A DNA stretch of 64,000 nucleotides from Glandiceps talaboti (lineage: Eukaryota > Hemichordata > Enteropneusta > Spengelidae): NCBI RefSeq assembly GCF_964340395.1, contig NC_135559.1:8609759-8673758 (forward strand), read 5' to 3'. Shown in pieces: positions 14,412 through 33,132 of this stretch (its first letter is position 1; each line of letters opens with the position of its first letter). Under the pieces are notes generated by a model, which was not told the DNA's origin, did no database searches, and saw only the letters and a list, made by a program, of their open reading frames with translations. A program made the position numbers and the translations under genes.

Positions 14412-17400
14412 TTTCTGGTGTCAGCTCCATACAGGAGAAACTCCCAGCTTAATCATTACCTCAAGTGTTGTCAGTGAAAAGTCGTCATAACTAAAAAAAA
14501 AACACTAGACATCTAAACAGTTATTAACTATAAATTGATGAGAAAGTGTAACTGACATTTTTGCTTCAAATGATGTCTCCTTTCTGATACCTAACAGTTA
14601 ATTAAAGACGCGGACGCAATAGCCACACTGTCTGTTGTCAGTACACTCGAGTGTTACAAGTTTGTATTCACGTGATCACCTTTCAAGACATACGCCTCCT
14701 CGTCACTTCTTCCCACCCTGGGATCAGCTGAAAGCGAGTCTTTGTTGTCTTTGTGTCTACTTTAGTTCCCACCCTTTCATTCAAACCATGGTATCTTTGT
14801 AGATTGATTAGGGGCGAAGGAACACCAATGGACTCTTTTAAACAGCCTCTTACTACTTCGATAAGGATTCATTTGAATAACTTGTGAGGAGTTTCTAATG
14901 CTTGCTTGATTGGAAAAACAGGCTGCAGTGATTTCATCATTATGATGATATTCGTTGTCAACATAAGCATTTCACAAAAAATGTAACCAACTCATCAACA
15001 AAATCAGGAGATTCGTTTAGTTGACTTTATTTTAGTCATCGTATCAAAAATCAGAATTTCAGATCCCTGATCACGTTGGTGTCATTGCGACCATTCGTTT
15101 ATCTTTTCCTTTCTTTCTTTCTTCGATAAGAAATTCCAATACATAAACAATACCATAATAACCTTTCAAAATTTCATTTTAAATATTCTATCGTTGTTGC
15201 CTCTTGTAGATTTCCACACACTAAAAGAATAACAATATTTGTCGAAGCGCGTAATCGATGAATGATTGCAACGATAACTTCCATATCGGTGTGATAAAAG
15301 CAAAATGGGGTGTGAAATGTACCTAAGGTGTGCAGCGACTTCATGTGGTTTGAGGGGACATTTTTTTTATTAATCATAGAATTGGGGTTTAAACTTTAGA
15401 TAGCTGTTGAAAAGCCTTTGGAGTATTGTTTCAGTGACAATACTTACAAGGTAATACATACCACAGCTTGTATATAAACAAACTCTGTAATTGAAAGACA
15501 AGGTCGAAGACAGTACGTAAAACAAAGATTCAATAGAACAAGGTTCTGATGTAGGTTACACAAAAAAGTACATGGTTTCAAAATCACTACAAATGAGAAA
15601 ACCGATTTATAGGACATGTTGATATCACGAATTTGGAAAACTCGGTCGGTTATTTCCCCCCTGAAAGGAAACCCGGGCGGTGATCCCCCCTGAAAGGAAA
15701 GGCATAAGGATAGAGAGAGAAGTCAGTCAATCAACAGAATTGTTGGCGAAATAATGACGACAGGGCGCAATTACGAAGGAATATTACAAGCGGTAATTTC
15801 TGGAATGTTTTTGGCAGCGAAGCATTTCCAGCTTGTTAAGTTAGTTTATCTTAATTGCAATATTTTACGGGGAAACGTTTCCCAATCACGAGCTTGTAAT
15901 GATGGAGACCGTCGAATATCGGAAATAGCTCCGTTCGAGTATCCACGTCAATGATAAAATTATCTGATGTACTTATTAAACCATTCTTGCCTGACCTCTG
16001 GCAAAATATTGATGATTTCATCTTTACTTTCGCTCTATCGTTCAGCCGGAGAAATATCTACCCCAATTCGTTATACCTACACCACACTCGTGTCATTGCC
16101 TTATCTATCTGTGAACGAGCGAGATGATATGGTCACGGCAAACCAAGGTAGAAGCCACGCAGTATTTTCTGGGGGTTGCAACTTGAGTAACTCGCAATCC
16201 CCTTTTCCAGTATTAGTCCAGGAAATTCACTTAAGACTTGAATCACATTATTAAACCCGGGAATTAAATTTTGGCTTATCTCAAAATGAAAATCACATCT
16301 TGGCGAAGAGTATTACTTGCGAGACTTAAGCTGACAAGATTTGATCATGATGAGACGAACGTAGTTGTCATCGTCGACATCAACCCGGGTAAAGCAGATC
16401 ATTGCTTCAACAGAACAAAAAAAATATATATATACAAAAAGAGACAGTGTTCTCAAAACATGTCTTGAATATGCACTTGAATCACTCGTAAAACTTGACC
16501 GAGAGAAACTCTTAAATCCCAGACTTTGCTTTGTGACGATATACAACCTATCGATGTATAAAACCTATAATAGTACATACACAAATGATTCGCGGTATTT
16601 TCACCATTTTTGAATTGTTACGTAGTTGAATGTGTACACCCAGAGGTAAAATTACGAGGTTTTTTTTTACCCAGGGTGAAGTTAATGTTGTTGATTTACC
16701 ATGTATTAATAATAATTTCGCTAATTGTTTTCTATGTAATGGTAACTCCTCAATGAAACATACATATATGATAAAATGCGAACTGTCTCTTTCATTATGA
16801 TTTATTGGCCTAGCTTATTTGAATTCGACCAACATCACACAGTGCTAAAGATACGGTTTTTCAAATTTACCCCTCAAACACCACAAGTAGGTGAAAAACC
16901 AACATCATTTTATTACACTAGGGCACGCGTACACGCAGTAGTCATATTTGAACTCTGTATGTGAACTAAAATATCGACACAATGTGATAGCGCGTAACAC
17001 AGTAGCTAAACCCTAACGCGTAATACAGGAAGCTACCACGTCCAACGCCTGTTAATATTACATTTCTCCGTTACCAACCAGTGTAAAAAGAACGAACAAT
17101 ATTCATAGGTTATGAGGACTTGACAGTTTAGTAGATTACTCTGTTACTAATATTAAGCCACAGGAGCTCTTAGAACACGCTGTACACCGTTACTAAGACA
17201 ATATCGATAAACGAGGATTTAATACATCAATTGTTGTGTGTTTTCTCATCTTAACATATGTTCGTTTGTTTCGCGCATTGACATATAGACTCATGTCGTC
17301 AGGGCGTCAGTAATTTTTGGTTATGTACTCTTTTTTTGGCTAAAAAGTAACGACATTACCATTTGTATTGTTTTAAATCTAACGTTATTCAATTGAACTG

Positions 17401-17670
17401 ATTTACATTAAATTCTTTTTTTTTAGAAATTCACCGGATGGTATATTGCATCCTTTGAAATAAAAATGTATCAATTTTTAAACTAAATTTCAAAAGATAA
17501 ACCTGGGTTTTAGTACCAGCATTATTTTGAAAACACGGATGACGTTTTTTTTTTTTGCTTAAATATTCATGGGTGTGTTTACTGTTTCACACGTGTCTTG
17601 CAGCTATTTTACTGGTAATAATTATTTGTTTTATGCAAGAAATGAAAATGATATTTTGACTTGCTGAACT
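14412..17670. other. Unannotated non-coding stretch
   Basis: I see no gene. Minor features are a CTTT-rich spot near 15,105-15,123 and a near-duplication of CCCCTGAAAGGAAA around 15,657 and 15,687. Frames at 15,754-16,613 are short, overlap in several registers and carry no recognisable domain. Confidence 0.55.
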
Positions 17671-17725
<55 letters not shown>

Positions 17726-17739
17726 CGTCGTCGTCGTCA
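17671..17739 (+). repeat. (TTG)n-(TCG)n trinucleotide microsatellite
   Basis: About 18 TTG units run directly into five GTC/TCG units ending before AGG at 17740. The switch from TTG to TCG at one end suggests a base change that spread by slippage. Confidence 0.95.
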
Positions 17740-19910
17740 GGTTCTGGGTTTTTTTTTTGCAAAAGTCTAATTTTTACAACCGTCACCAAATATAAATGTA
17801 ACTAACAAGCACATAATACACGTGGTTTTAACTTCTCTACTCATATAGTCTAAAAAACGTCGCTCGGATTTTTATCACGACTTATTAAAAGTAAAACAGG
17901 TCACTTAAATAAAAAAATACTTGTAAATATTGTCATAGTAACCCACAAATTTTATAACAATCCATGATAGAAGTGGTATTTACATCATTTTTTCAGTCAA
18001 ACGTCGAGTTCACATGAGACAAAAAATTTCGAAAAATCTTACCTAAATTTTATATAAATCCATGACAGAAAAGTTTTTTTTTACATCATTCAATCCAAAA
18101 TCAAGTTCAAAAGTTCTGGGAAAAAACGAAAATGTGTATAAAAAAGAAAAAAAAAAGAAAAAAAAGAATGGCAGTAAACAAGTTCGGTAAATATAAAATA
18201 TCAACATCACGACATATAAATGTGTTGCCGCCAAGGATAGGAAGGCTAAGGGACCTCATGGCTTCTTTATTTATATATATACTCACAGAGCTATAATAAT
18301 CAACGACATACTAAAAATGCCATTTTTAATGAAAGAACAAACAAGAGAGAACATGTTCACACGCGCAGAAATATGAATATACAAGAGAAATGAAAAATAG
18401 AGGCAAGGACTACTTGTGATAATAATTCATGCAAAATGTATTCCTCTAAAGTACAAGTAAATGGGCGTATGCAACAGGAAAGTCATCGAAACAGTAACAA
18501 TTTTAACAAGAGAGAGAGGAAATACATTTATTTTTTACCTTATGCACTTGATCTAATTTAGATTAATTGTGTAGCCTTGAACACTACATTTTTAGTGTCG
18601 CCAATTTTTTTTTTTTTTTTTTTTAGAATTTGTGGTGTGGATTCTTGTATTTTTTTATCATCTTTTTGTTTGCTTAGTAGTAATATAGATGTTGGAAGAA
18701 GTGACATTGCGGTATTACTCTCCTTATATGCACGTTGTGTCACAGTGAGTTGTATACATTCACAAAATATCTTTGAAAATAGTGTTTCCGATGACGATTT
18801 GGGTAAAAGTTGTAATCACGAACAAAATTCAACTCTGACCTTGTTTATAGAATCAAAAAAATAAAACCATTTTAAAAAATAGAAGTTTTGGTCATGTTTT
18901 AGCGGCAATATTTGGATACGTTGCTTTCTGTCGGATGCGTTCATTTTATCAAGGATATTAATATCAAAAGATATTGCACATCACATCAAAACAGATTCCC
19001 CTCCCCCCAAAAATTTTTTTTTTAAAAAATAGAAATTCTATTCACATGTTGGTGGGGTCGTTTTGGTAGGTATAGAACGACTCAGTAACGAACTGAAGCG
19101 ATTTGTATCAGCAGTGAAAATGATATTAGACAGTATAAGTGAGTATGTGATCCGGGCAAGACGGCGTTCTTTAAATACTGCTTAAAATCCGAACAGAAAA
19201 GGGACTATTTACTAGTAGCGAGTCACTTCCACTTCAATTCGAGTTTTGAAAAGGTATATTGAGTCCTGACAAGGCACAAATAAACAATAAGATCAAATAA
19301 AAAGGGGCCAGGGTATGTCGTGTATTCAGCCCAGTGTTGTTTTAAGCAGAATGGAGATTACACGTTCCCAACACAAACCAGCATCGATTGGTGATAGAAC
19401 GCACCCCCCTTCACTAAGTTGTTACTCTATAATCACAATCAACACTCCATCAATTCCCCTATTGTGTCATTCAAACCTGAGTTTTACTCGTTTTCAACAT
19501 GTTGTCTTCCCCTTTCTCTCTTCTTTTGTTCTTTATCCACTAACAATGGTGATGATTAATTGACCCAAGACGATTATAAAAGGTGTGATTTTATGTTTTC
19601 CCATGGATGACAGCCAATTTTTAGTACCTTGAGCGTTGACCCTGCATGTGTTTGTGTATTGTGTGAACTATAGAGTTCAAGGCAATAATTGTTTTAATTT
19701 CCAGGAGATACCACTCTTGTATTCCTCAAGGAATAACGCCTATGAAAAGTTAACAATCGATTTATTTCACATGCTCTGTATGTTTTAGGTCATATCATAT
19801 ATTTATGTACATATCATATCCCTTTAAAGAATTATTGTATTTATACCTATTTCATCGTAGGAAAATGTCACTGCAAGTTCTCTCATACATATACATGACA
19901 CAGACACATA
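17740..19910. other. Non-coding stretch with homopolymers and a short duplication
   Basis: This AT-rich sequence has A- and T-runs, including T20 at 18605-18624. It contains the 98-bp direct repeat at 17947-18119. The longest frames (up to 95 codons) are interrupted by homopolymers and resemble nothing known. Confidence 0.55.
17947..18119 (+). repeat. Diverged 98-bp direct duplication
   Basis: Two copies of about 75 bp start with AAATTTTAT (17947 and 18045). They share an ATCCATGA-AGAA block, TTTACATCATT, and a CAAR-GTTCA-like tail in the same order. The period is 98 bp. Similarity is clear but eroded, so the duplication is old. Confidence 0.6.
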
Positions 19911-19927
19911 GGCAGGCAGGCAGACAG

Positions 19928-19965
<38 letters not shown>

Positions 19966-20371
19966 CATACACACATACATATACATACATATATATATAG
20001 ATGTATTGATTGTGTTGATACATACATACATACATACATACATACATACATACATACATACATACATACATACATACATACATACATACACACACACACA
20101 TACATACATACATACATACATACATACATACATACATACATACATACATACATACATACATACATACATACACACATATATACACACATATATACATACA
20201 TATATACATACATACATACATACATACATACATACATACATGCATGCATGCATGCATACATACATACATACATACATACATACATACATACATACATACA
20301 TACATACACACACATACATACATACATACATACATACATACATACACACACACATACATACATACATACAT

Positions 20372-20402
<31 letters not shown>

Positions 20403-20488
20403 TACATACATACATACATACATACATACATACATACATACATACATACATACATACATACATACATACATACATACATACATAACGT

Positions 20489-20563
<75 letters not shown>

Positions 20564-20590
20564 CAATATATTTAATATATATGTATATAC
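19911..20590 (+). repeat. 680-bp compound microsatellite (GGCA, CA, CATA, TA)
   Basis: A short GGCA/GACA run (19911-19928) leads into (CA)n (19928-19960) and mixed CA/TA. About 465 bp of (CATA)n follow (20019-20484), broken by short CACA stretches and one GCAT patch near 20240. The end is (CA)n (20493-20520) and (TA)n to about 20565. Both strands lack stop codons in several frames because the repeat is TACA, so ORF callers report frames of over 200 codons that are not genes. Confidence 0.97.
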
Positions 20591-21300
<710 letters not shown>

Positions 21301-24300
21301 ATAAAACTATGAGGTTAATTTTTTTGTGTTGTTACAGCTGAGAACTGTCTTGACAACGTACACGTAGATCAGGAGTTCGACAAGTGACACTTTCTTCTAT
21401 CTTAGTTGTGATGTTAGTATATTTGATAGACGGTAGCAGTTGCCTGAGGAGGAGTCTCTGTGGCTCATCACTGTCATCGTAGAATATGAAACACACTCTA
21501 CTCTCAGGCCTCCGTTATTCATTTTATCTATCAATAGCTCTCATCTCATCCCCAAAACATTTTAAAGTTTTATACCGTCAGCTATATTGGTTTAACTCCC
21601 CAGTGAAATCGTATCGCCCTGTTTAATTTGTCGAGAAGGAATACACTCCGTTAGGGTTGATCTATATTGAACAATATCGTCGTAATAAGGAACCCTGTAT
21701 ATCTAATGTAACAGAACACGATGTGTGTACCAGTGCTGGGTTCCCCTTTGTCGCATGACAGTGGCAATCTTACAAGTCTAAGCCATACATCTCAGATTTC
21801 GTTTTGTGTTGTGACGTTTAGGGTGTCAAGGAGAAGGGCATCTGTATTGGTCGATTTTTGGTGGATTCGTCTTACCGTGTGTTCTCGTCACCACGAGGTA
21901 AACAATGTTTGTTTGTTTGTTGATTGATGTACCCGTTATGTATCACTGTCACTCGGCAATGTGTTGAAGTGATTTTATTTTAGTGGTACTACCTTGAAAA
22001 AAACCCCGTCACTTGTGTCTCCGTGGGGAGTTATCCATAATTGGTTCGGGCCTTAACCCTTCGTTTTAACAGGGGTGTATTTTTTTCCCTTAAATTGTCA
22101 CTTATTTCTCGTCATTTTTTGGTCAATATTTATACGTGGTTTGGTGATATCATGGCAGTGGTTTATGATTGCAGCTATGCTTGGGTGCATGCCGTGCTTA
22201 CTCAGCCAAAATGCTTTCTTTGAAATTGTTACGATTCAACAAGATGCTTACAAATGAGCACGTTTTGTTTAGCGAGAAAGCGAGTACAAAATTTCTTGCG
22301 CCCTTTCAACCTCTGTCCGTCGATCACGACGCTGTAAAGCGTTCGATAGGACTTCGACCAAATCATATACATATTGGTTCTCTTATGTTTACACAATACG
22401 GTCGTTATATTAAAACCCGTGTTTGCTAACAACATAGTTTTCACACGTATTTAACAGTCCTTAATTAACGCTTCCTAAAGTACACATGATTTTTTTAATA
22501 CTACACGAGTCTGAAAAATAAATACAAAATGATATTTCTGTTAAAATTTGTGTAAAATATTTACATTTTTCCCCCAAAAAATATGTGATACAAGTATTAA
22601 AATTAAATTGTGTCTTAATGATGTTGTATTTCTATTTTGAAATGACAAAGGCGTTAACGTGATATAAGAAAGTCCACTTATTAACACTCAGGATGTAGTT
22701 AATTGCACAATCGGATGGTTTTGTTAGAGTTTAACACAGAAGGTGTTATAACATGGTCTGGACAGGATGCGAGAAACGTGCAACGAGAAGTGCTATCTTC
22801 AAAACTACAACTTATTTTGCTCTCTAAATCGCCCCTGACTTCGTTAATTTATTGCATCAAAAAACAAGCAATCACTAAACTGCACAAGAAGGGGGAAACA
22901 CTACCCCAATATGCCCGGGGACAAACAATTGTAAACGCAGGGCCCACGTTTATATTTTGTCGGGAAACAAAAAAACAGCTTCCGTTCTGAAATTCGATAT
23001 TCTCTCTGAATAATTCCGCTGACAATAATGGGGTGGAGATGTTTACCTTGTCTAAAGAGAACCTGTGCCGTGTTTTTTTGCCGTTTGTACTTTTTTGGAG
23101 TGTTCAATCGCTTTTATTGACCAGCCCAGTTTTTCTAACTCAAATATTGGTAGACGCTAGAAAGGACTACATGGTACTTGAGAGGCATGTAGTTCTGTTG
23201 ACTATCACGAAACATGTCAACGACTTATGTACAGAGAAGAGAAAAATGATTTTAGAGTTTACCGACTTTGGTAGGCTGACAGGTCAACGCATATAGATAT
23301 CTCAAATCATAAGTCGCCGTGAAAATATTAATAGCGGAATGCGAACGCTGTCACTTCTAATTGCACCTAGGAAATAATCGATGACATTATCTACTAGCTC
23401 GCCAACATACTCAAACTCTGCCATCGATTTTACTGACTTTGCTGGGCCAGCTGGCCGCGACATCTGACTAATTATTCCCACTGATGTGTCAGTGTTGTTG
23501 AAACTAGTCAAATAAATGCATTCTTTACTCTTTTGACACGTTTTCCGAGCTTTTTTCATTAAAGTTTCCGTGGTTTGTGAACTTTCCCACTGACCTCTTA
23601 TATGAGGATATATATTTGAATATATTGTTGATGACTTAGATAGGTGGATATTGTAGGAGCTGTGAGAATGATATGTCTAACGTATTACATGGTCCTTCGA
23701 ACTGTGTAAGGTGTACACTCAACACCGATACATGCGGGACTCCTGTCCGTTCAGAGTACTCTCAATTAGCCTAGAATGGTCTAGAATAGGTGCCCATTAC
23801 TACTGCTCAACGAAAGACCAACTCTTCAGTGTGATGGTTTTTCTTCATGTACGGATCTTTGGTACTTTGTGGTCTGTGAACGTAAGAACGATGAAAGTTG
23901 TCGATAGCTTAACAGAACCTCTCGGGGAGGTTTCCCTTTGTAGTAATTCTCAAGTCCATGCTTATCATAACCAATATTGCGACGAGACCTATTTTTGATC
24001 ATCATCCCCGACCAAATAAGTCTTTGTTTCTCAAAGGATATCAGAACACAAGATTCTCGAATTGTTCATTTTAGCGGAGAAATAAGTTCATGGTAAATTT
24101 GTAAGAGTACTTCTAAGAAACAACCCATTCGCTGATGATGAGCACCAGAAGACTGGTTGGCGCGGGCCTGAATTCTTAGGTGGGAAACTTTCACTTTTAC
24201 CCCATCTCAAGTGCCGTATAAGCTGCTTCTTTCTCCCCTTTAAGCGTTCGATATTAGTTTTCCTGCAACTTATACACGAACAAGTTACCACTAGCACTAG

Positions 24301-25123
24301 TTCAGATCCGATTGGCATCATAATAAAAAGCCAACGGCATATTTTTTTTTTAAGTCTGTGTATTGAACAGACGGACTAATGAAAGTCCAAGTGAGTTTAT
24401 TGCACTCGTGATTACGTAATATTTAAAACCAGTGCACAGTTGGCCTGTGTGGACATACTTGTTGACGTGCAAATTGAGTCAATTGTTAGGCGATTTAAAC
24501 TTCGATCTGCCCGACAAGGTCTTTCGCTTCTCACGTGAGAAACGTCTTGGAGTTGAAGCTCACAGCTGTAATTCGAATCTGCTTTTTTATATTGAATCGT
24601 GGTGGATTATTTTCATAGAAACGTAGTCTAAAAAAAAAAGTGATGTCAGGCGCACAAATTACATGAAAAAAATTACGTATGCAAAATAAAACGACTTCTA
24701 CGGAGTAGAAAAGTCAGAAGTCTGACGGATACACACGCTGTCGGCTTCTTATACAGTCAGAGAAATCAGAAGTTAGAAATGAACGTATAACTAGCAGTCG
24801 ATCACCGTCCTTCAAAGTTTTGTTGATCATTAATTTTAAACACTGTACTTTGGGTTTTTGATGAGAGTCAACTTATATCATCTGATTCCCTGTGCCCTTT
24901 CATTTCACTAAATAAAAAAACAACTAAATTTAGCTCCATTGTTCTGATTTTGTTCCTCAATAAAGGACTACCGGAATGTACGGATTGACACGATTTAACA
25001 TGCTTGTATCCATTCATTCACTCAAAAGAACAGAATGCTAAATCATATTTTTTTTGTGTGTTAGGAAACATATTCACTCGGGAAGCAAATTAAAGAGAAA
25101 GCAAAACAAAACTAAAGTTATGT
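21301..25123. other. Unannotated non-coding stretch
   Basis: No gene is recognised. Several frames of 60-95 codons occur around 21.7-24.3 kb, with no domain and no supporting splice or start context. An isolated TTCGAATC near 24571-24578 was considered as a tRNA B box and dismissed. Confidence 0.55.
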
Positions 25124-25150
25124 AAAAAAAAAAAAAAAAAAAAAAAAAAA
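25124..25150 (+). repeat. A27 homopolymer
   Basis: This is a pure run of 27 A. It follows A-rich sequence (TTAAAGAGAAAGC...) and could be the tail of an old retroposed sequence. No target-site duplication or source transcript is visible, so it is recorded only as a homopolymer. Confidence 0.9.
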
Positions 25151-30860
<5,710 letters not shown>

Positions 30861-30864
30861 AAAA

Positions 30865-31530
30865 TTCGTTCTCAGTTCTGAAAATGTCTTCTAGTACTCA
30901 GCAAAAATTTGGCGCCTTTTTAAAAATATATCTAAAGTTTTGAAACAATAGTCTGGTAGTCAAAGTGAGAACATTAAAACAGTTACTGTCAAACGTTTCG
31001 TCTCAATTCTGAAAAAAATGTCTTCTGTCAAAACTGCTGAGGAATAAACCTAAAGCTCTGATGACAATATCGTCTGGAAGTCAAAGAAATAAATCAGCCC
31101 GCCAAAACAGTGTTGTTAGTTCTGAAAATATATTCAGGTTGTCATACTCTGTAAAGTTATCCTGCTAAAACTTCGAAACACATGTCTTAGTGCATTTTTT
31201 CTGATAGTCATGGGGGGGGGGGGGGGAGAGGGCGCACGCCAACTTGTTTTTGGTTCTGAACTTGAAAATGTAGTCTGTTACTTTGAAATTAATCCTGCCA
31301 AAAAAAGCGGGAAAAGTTAATTAAGTGCAGTTTTAAACCCAAACCTCTTGTGACATTGTCGTCTGATAGTCTCAAAAAAGACCGCCAAAAGTGTTCTTAG
31401 TTCTGACAATATAGATAATTTGTAAAGTATACTACCAGAGACTTTGAAAAAAAAAGTTGCTTGAGTATATTCTGACCTAGAAAAAAACCCCGCTAAAATC
31501 TGTTGGCCTAAAAAAACGTCTGGTAAGCAT
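30865..31530 (+). repeat. Degenerate tandem repeat, about 113-160 bp units, five copies
   Basis: An AGTTCTGAAAATGT-like word recurs at 30874, 31005, 31118, 31252 and 31399. A GTCTGRTAGTCA-like word recurs between those positions at about 30951, 31072, 31199, 31361 and 31518. The order is constant: GTTCTGAAAATGT, then CTGCTAAA/GCCAAAA-like words, then GTCTGGTAGTC. Spacing of 113-162 bp with many indels and homopolymer growth (G15 at 31212-31226) shows an old, decayed tandem array. No coding capacity is visible. Confidence 0.65.
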
Positions 31531-32976
31531 AATATGATAACTATCTCATCAAGGATTTTGAATAAATTTGTTTGGCATCAGCTGAAGTTCTGTTCCTTTT
31601 CTTATCGAAGTGAATAAATAAATAAATACGAGATTTCTAAACTCATACCACGCAGGACTACTAGTAACAGAGTTACCTTTACCGATCGAATTCCGTTTTT
31701 TTCCACGTAAACTCTTAGCCTTCCTGGAAAATACACGAAAGATAAAAAACCCGGTCTTTGATATAGCTAGAAACTCTCACTTCCAGGTGGAAATAATGAT
31801 GTAAAAGAAATAAGAAGTTTTCCTTAAAAAATTGTATTTTTTTGATGATTTGTTGTTCAACGTGTTCGTTTCAATCTACTATCGGACCAGAGAAAGGAAC
31901 AAGAACCGGTCTTCCCAAGGACGCGGTTTTTTTGTTTAATGTTTTGAATTTGCTTGTAATTGTCATTCCTTTGTTTGTTTGTGTGTTAGTTTATTACTCA
32001 TGGCATTTGATTTTGTTTATCTACTCGAACATGTTTCACTTCTTTGGAAGTGATGTCATTTTATCAGTCTTTTAGTGTTGACTTTAATTGCCGCAGTCCT
32101 TTGAGAAAGGACTGTGGATACATAAACAGGCGTTGAAAGGTATTCCATCTCTACATGTAAATGGGAGTGAGCAGGGATTGATGATGATCTGGGTATGTGT
32201 TAAAATACATTTTATGGTTGTGTGATCGCCTTTGAAATCTTCCAAGCGTTGGTCTACGGGGAAATAAACAATATTGGCAGGTCACGTTACAATGTTACAT
32301 TATTTAGTAATTCCAAAAAAAAAAACCCGACGTTAACATCATTTCTATCTTTCTCTTGTTCTTTGATTTCAGATCGCCTACGATTTCTACAAATGATGGG
32401 GTCGCCGTATGAGGACTGAGAACCTTGTGATAAAAAAAACCACCATGTTTGCACTCAGAACGTGTACAGTGAACCTACCCGGCGGTACGATTACGTAAAT
32501 ATGAACGCACCTGCATCTAATGACACAGCCTGAGTGGGGTGAGGTCAGAGGTCAAGTCAATTGCGGCTACCGTGTTACACTGTGTACGATATATCAGCTG
32601 CTGTTACCGAGCCATTCATTTGTGTACGAGATATCGGTTATTATTTTTACATTGTCAATCAAGACATTCATAAACTTGATGGAGCTGTGTGGGCTGGGAA
32701 CGCCGCAAGAACACCAAACTACTAGTAGTAGAGTCTCTACAGAGAAGGAAAAAGAGTCAGGGGAAATCAACATAAGATTCCTTGCTGTCATTAGCTGTGC
32801 ATTAAGTAGTGGGTGAAATACTATCAATGATATATTTGATGAGAATTATAGTAGGGTACCCTAGTACAGTTTTTTTTCATATCAATCTATCTTTTTTTTC
32901 CAAAAGTTAATAAACTCTTTTCATTTCTGACTGAACATTCGGTTTAACTGCATATTCTATTCAGAATTATAAAATA
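31531..32976. other. Unannotated non-coding stretch
   Basis: No gene is recognised. An AATA repeat of four units lies at 31,613-31,627. A perfect DR1 nuclear-receptor site is at 32542-32554. Frames of up to 98 codons lack any domain. Confidence 0.55.
32542..32554 (+). promoter_or_regulatory. Nuclear-receptor direct repeat, DR1 type
   Basis: AGGTCA (32542-32547), one spacer base G, then AGGTCA (32549-32554): a perfect DR1, the preferred site of HNF4, COUP-TF and RXR-type receptors. It is one of three perfect direct repeats of this half-site in the window. Confidence 0.4.
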
Positions 32977-32980
32977 CATG

Positions 32981-33012
<32 letters not shown>

Positions 33013-33132
33013 TGTATGTATGTATGTATGTATGTATGTATGTATGTATGTATGTATGTATGTATGTATGTATGTATGTATATATGTATGTATGTATGTA
33101 TGTGTGTGTGTGTGTGTGTGTGTGTGCGTGCG
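32977..33132 (+). repeat. (ATGT)n-(GT)n compound microsatellite
   Basis: About 120 bp of GTAT/ATGT tetranucleotide is followed by (TG)n from about 33101 to 33126 and TGCGTGCG. Minus-strand HTYI-type frames are artefacts of the repeat. Confidence 0.97.

Noticed and set aside
24571-24578. TTCGAATC as a possible tRNA B box
   Set aside because: No A box or cloverleaf stems could be fitted around it.
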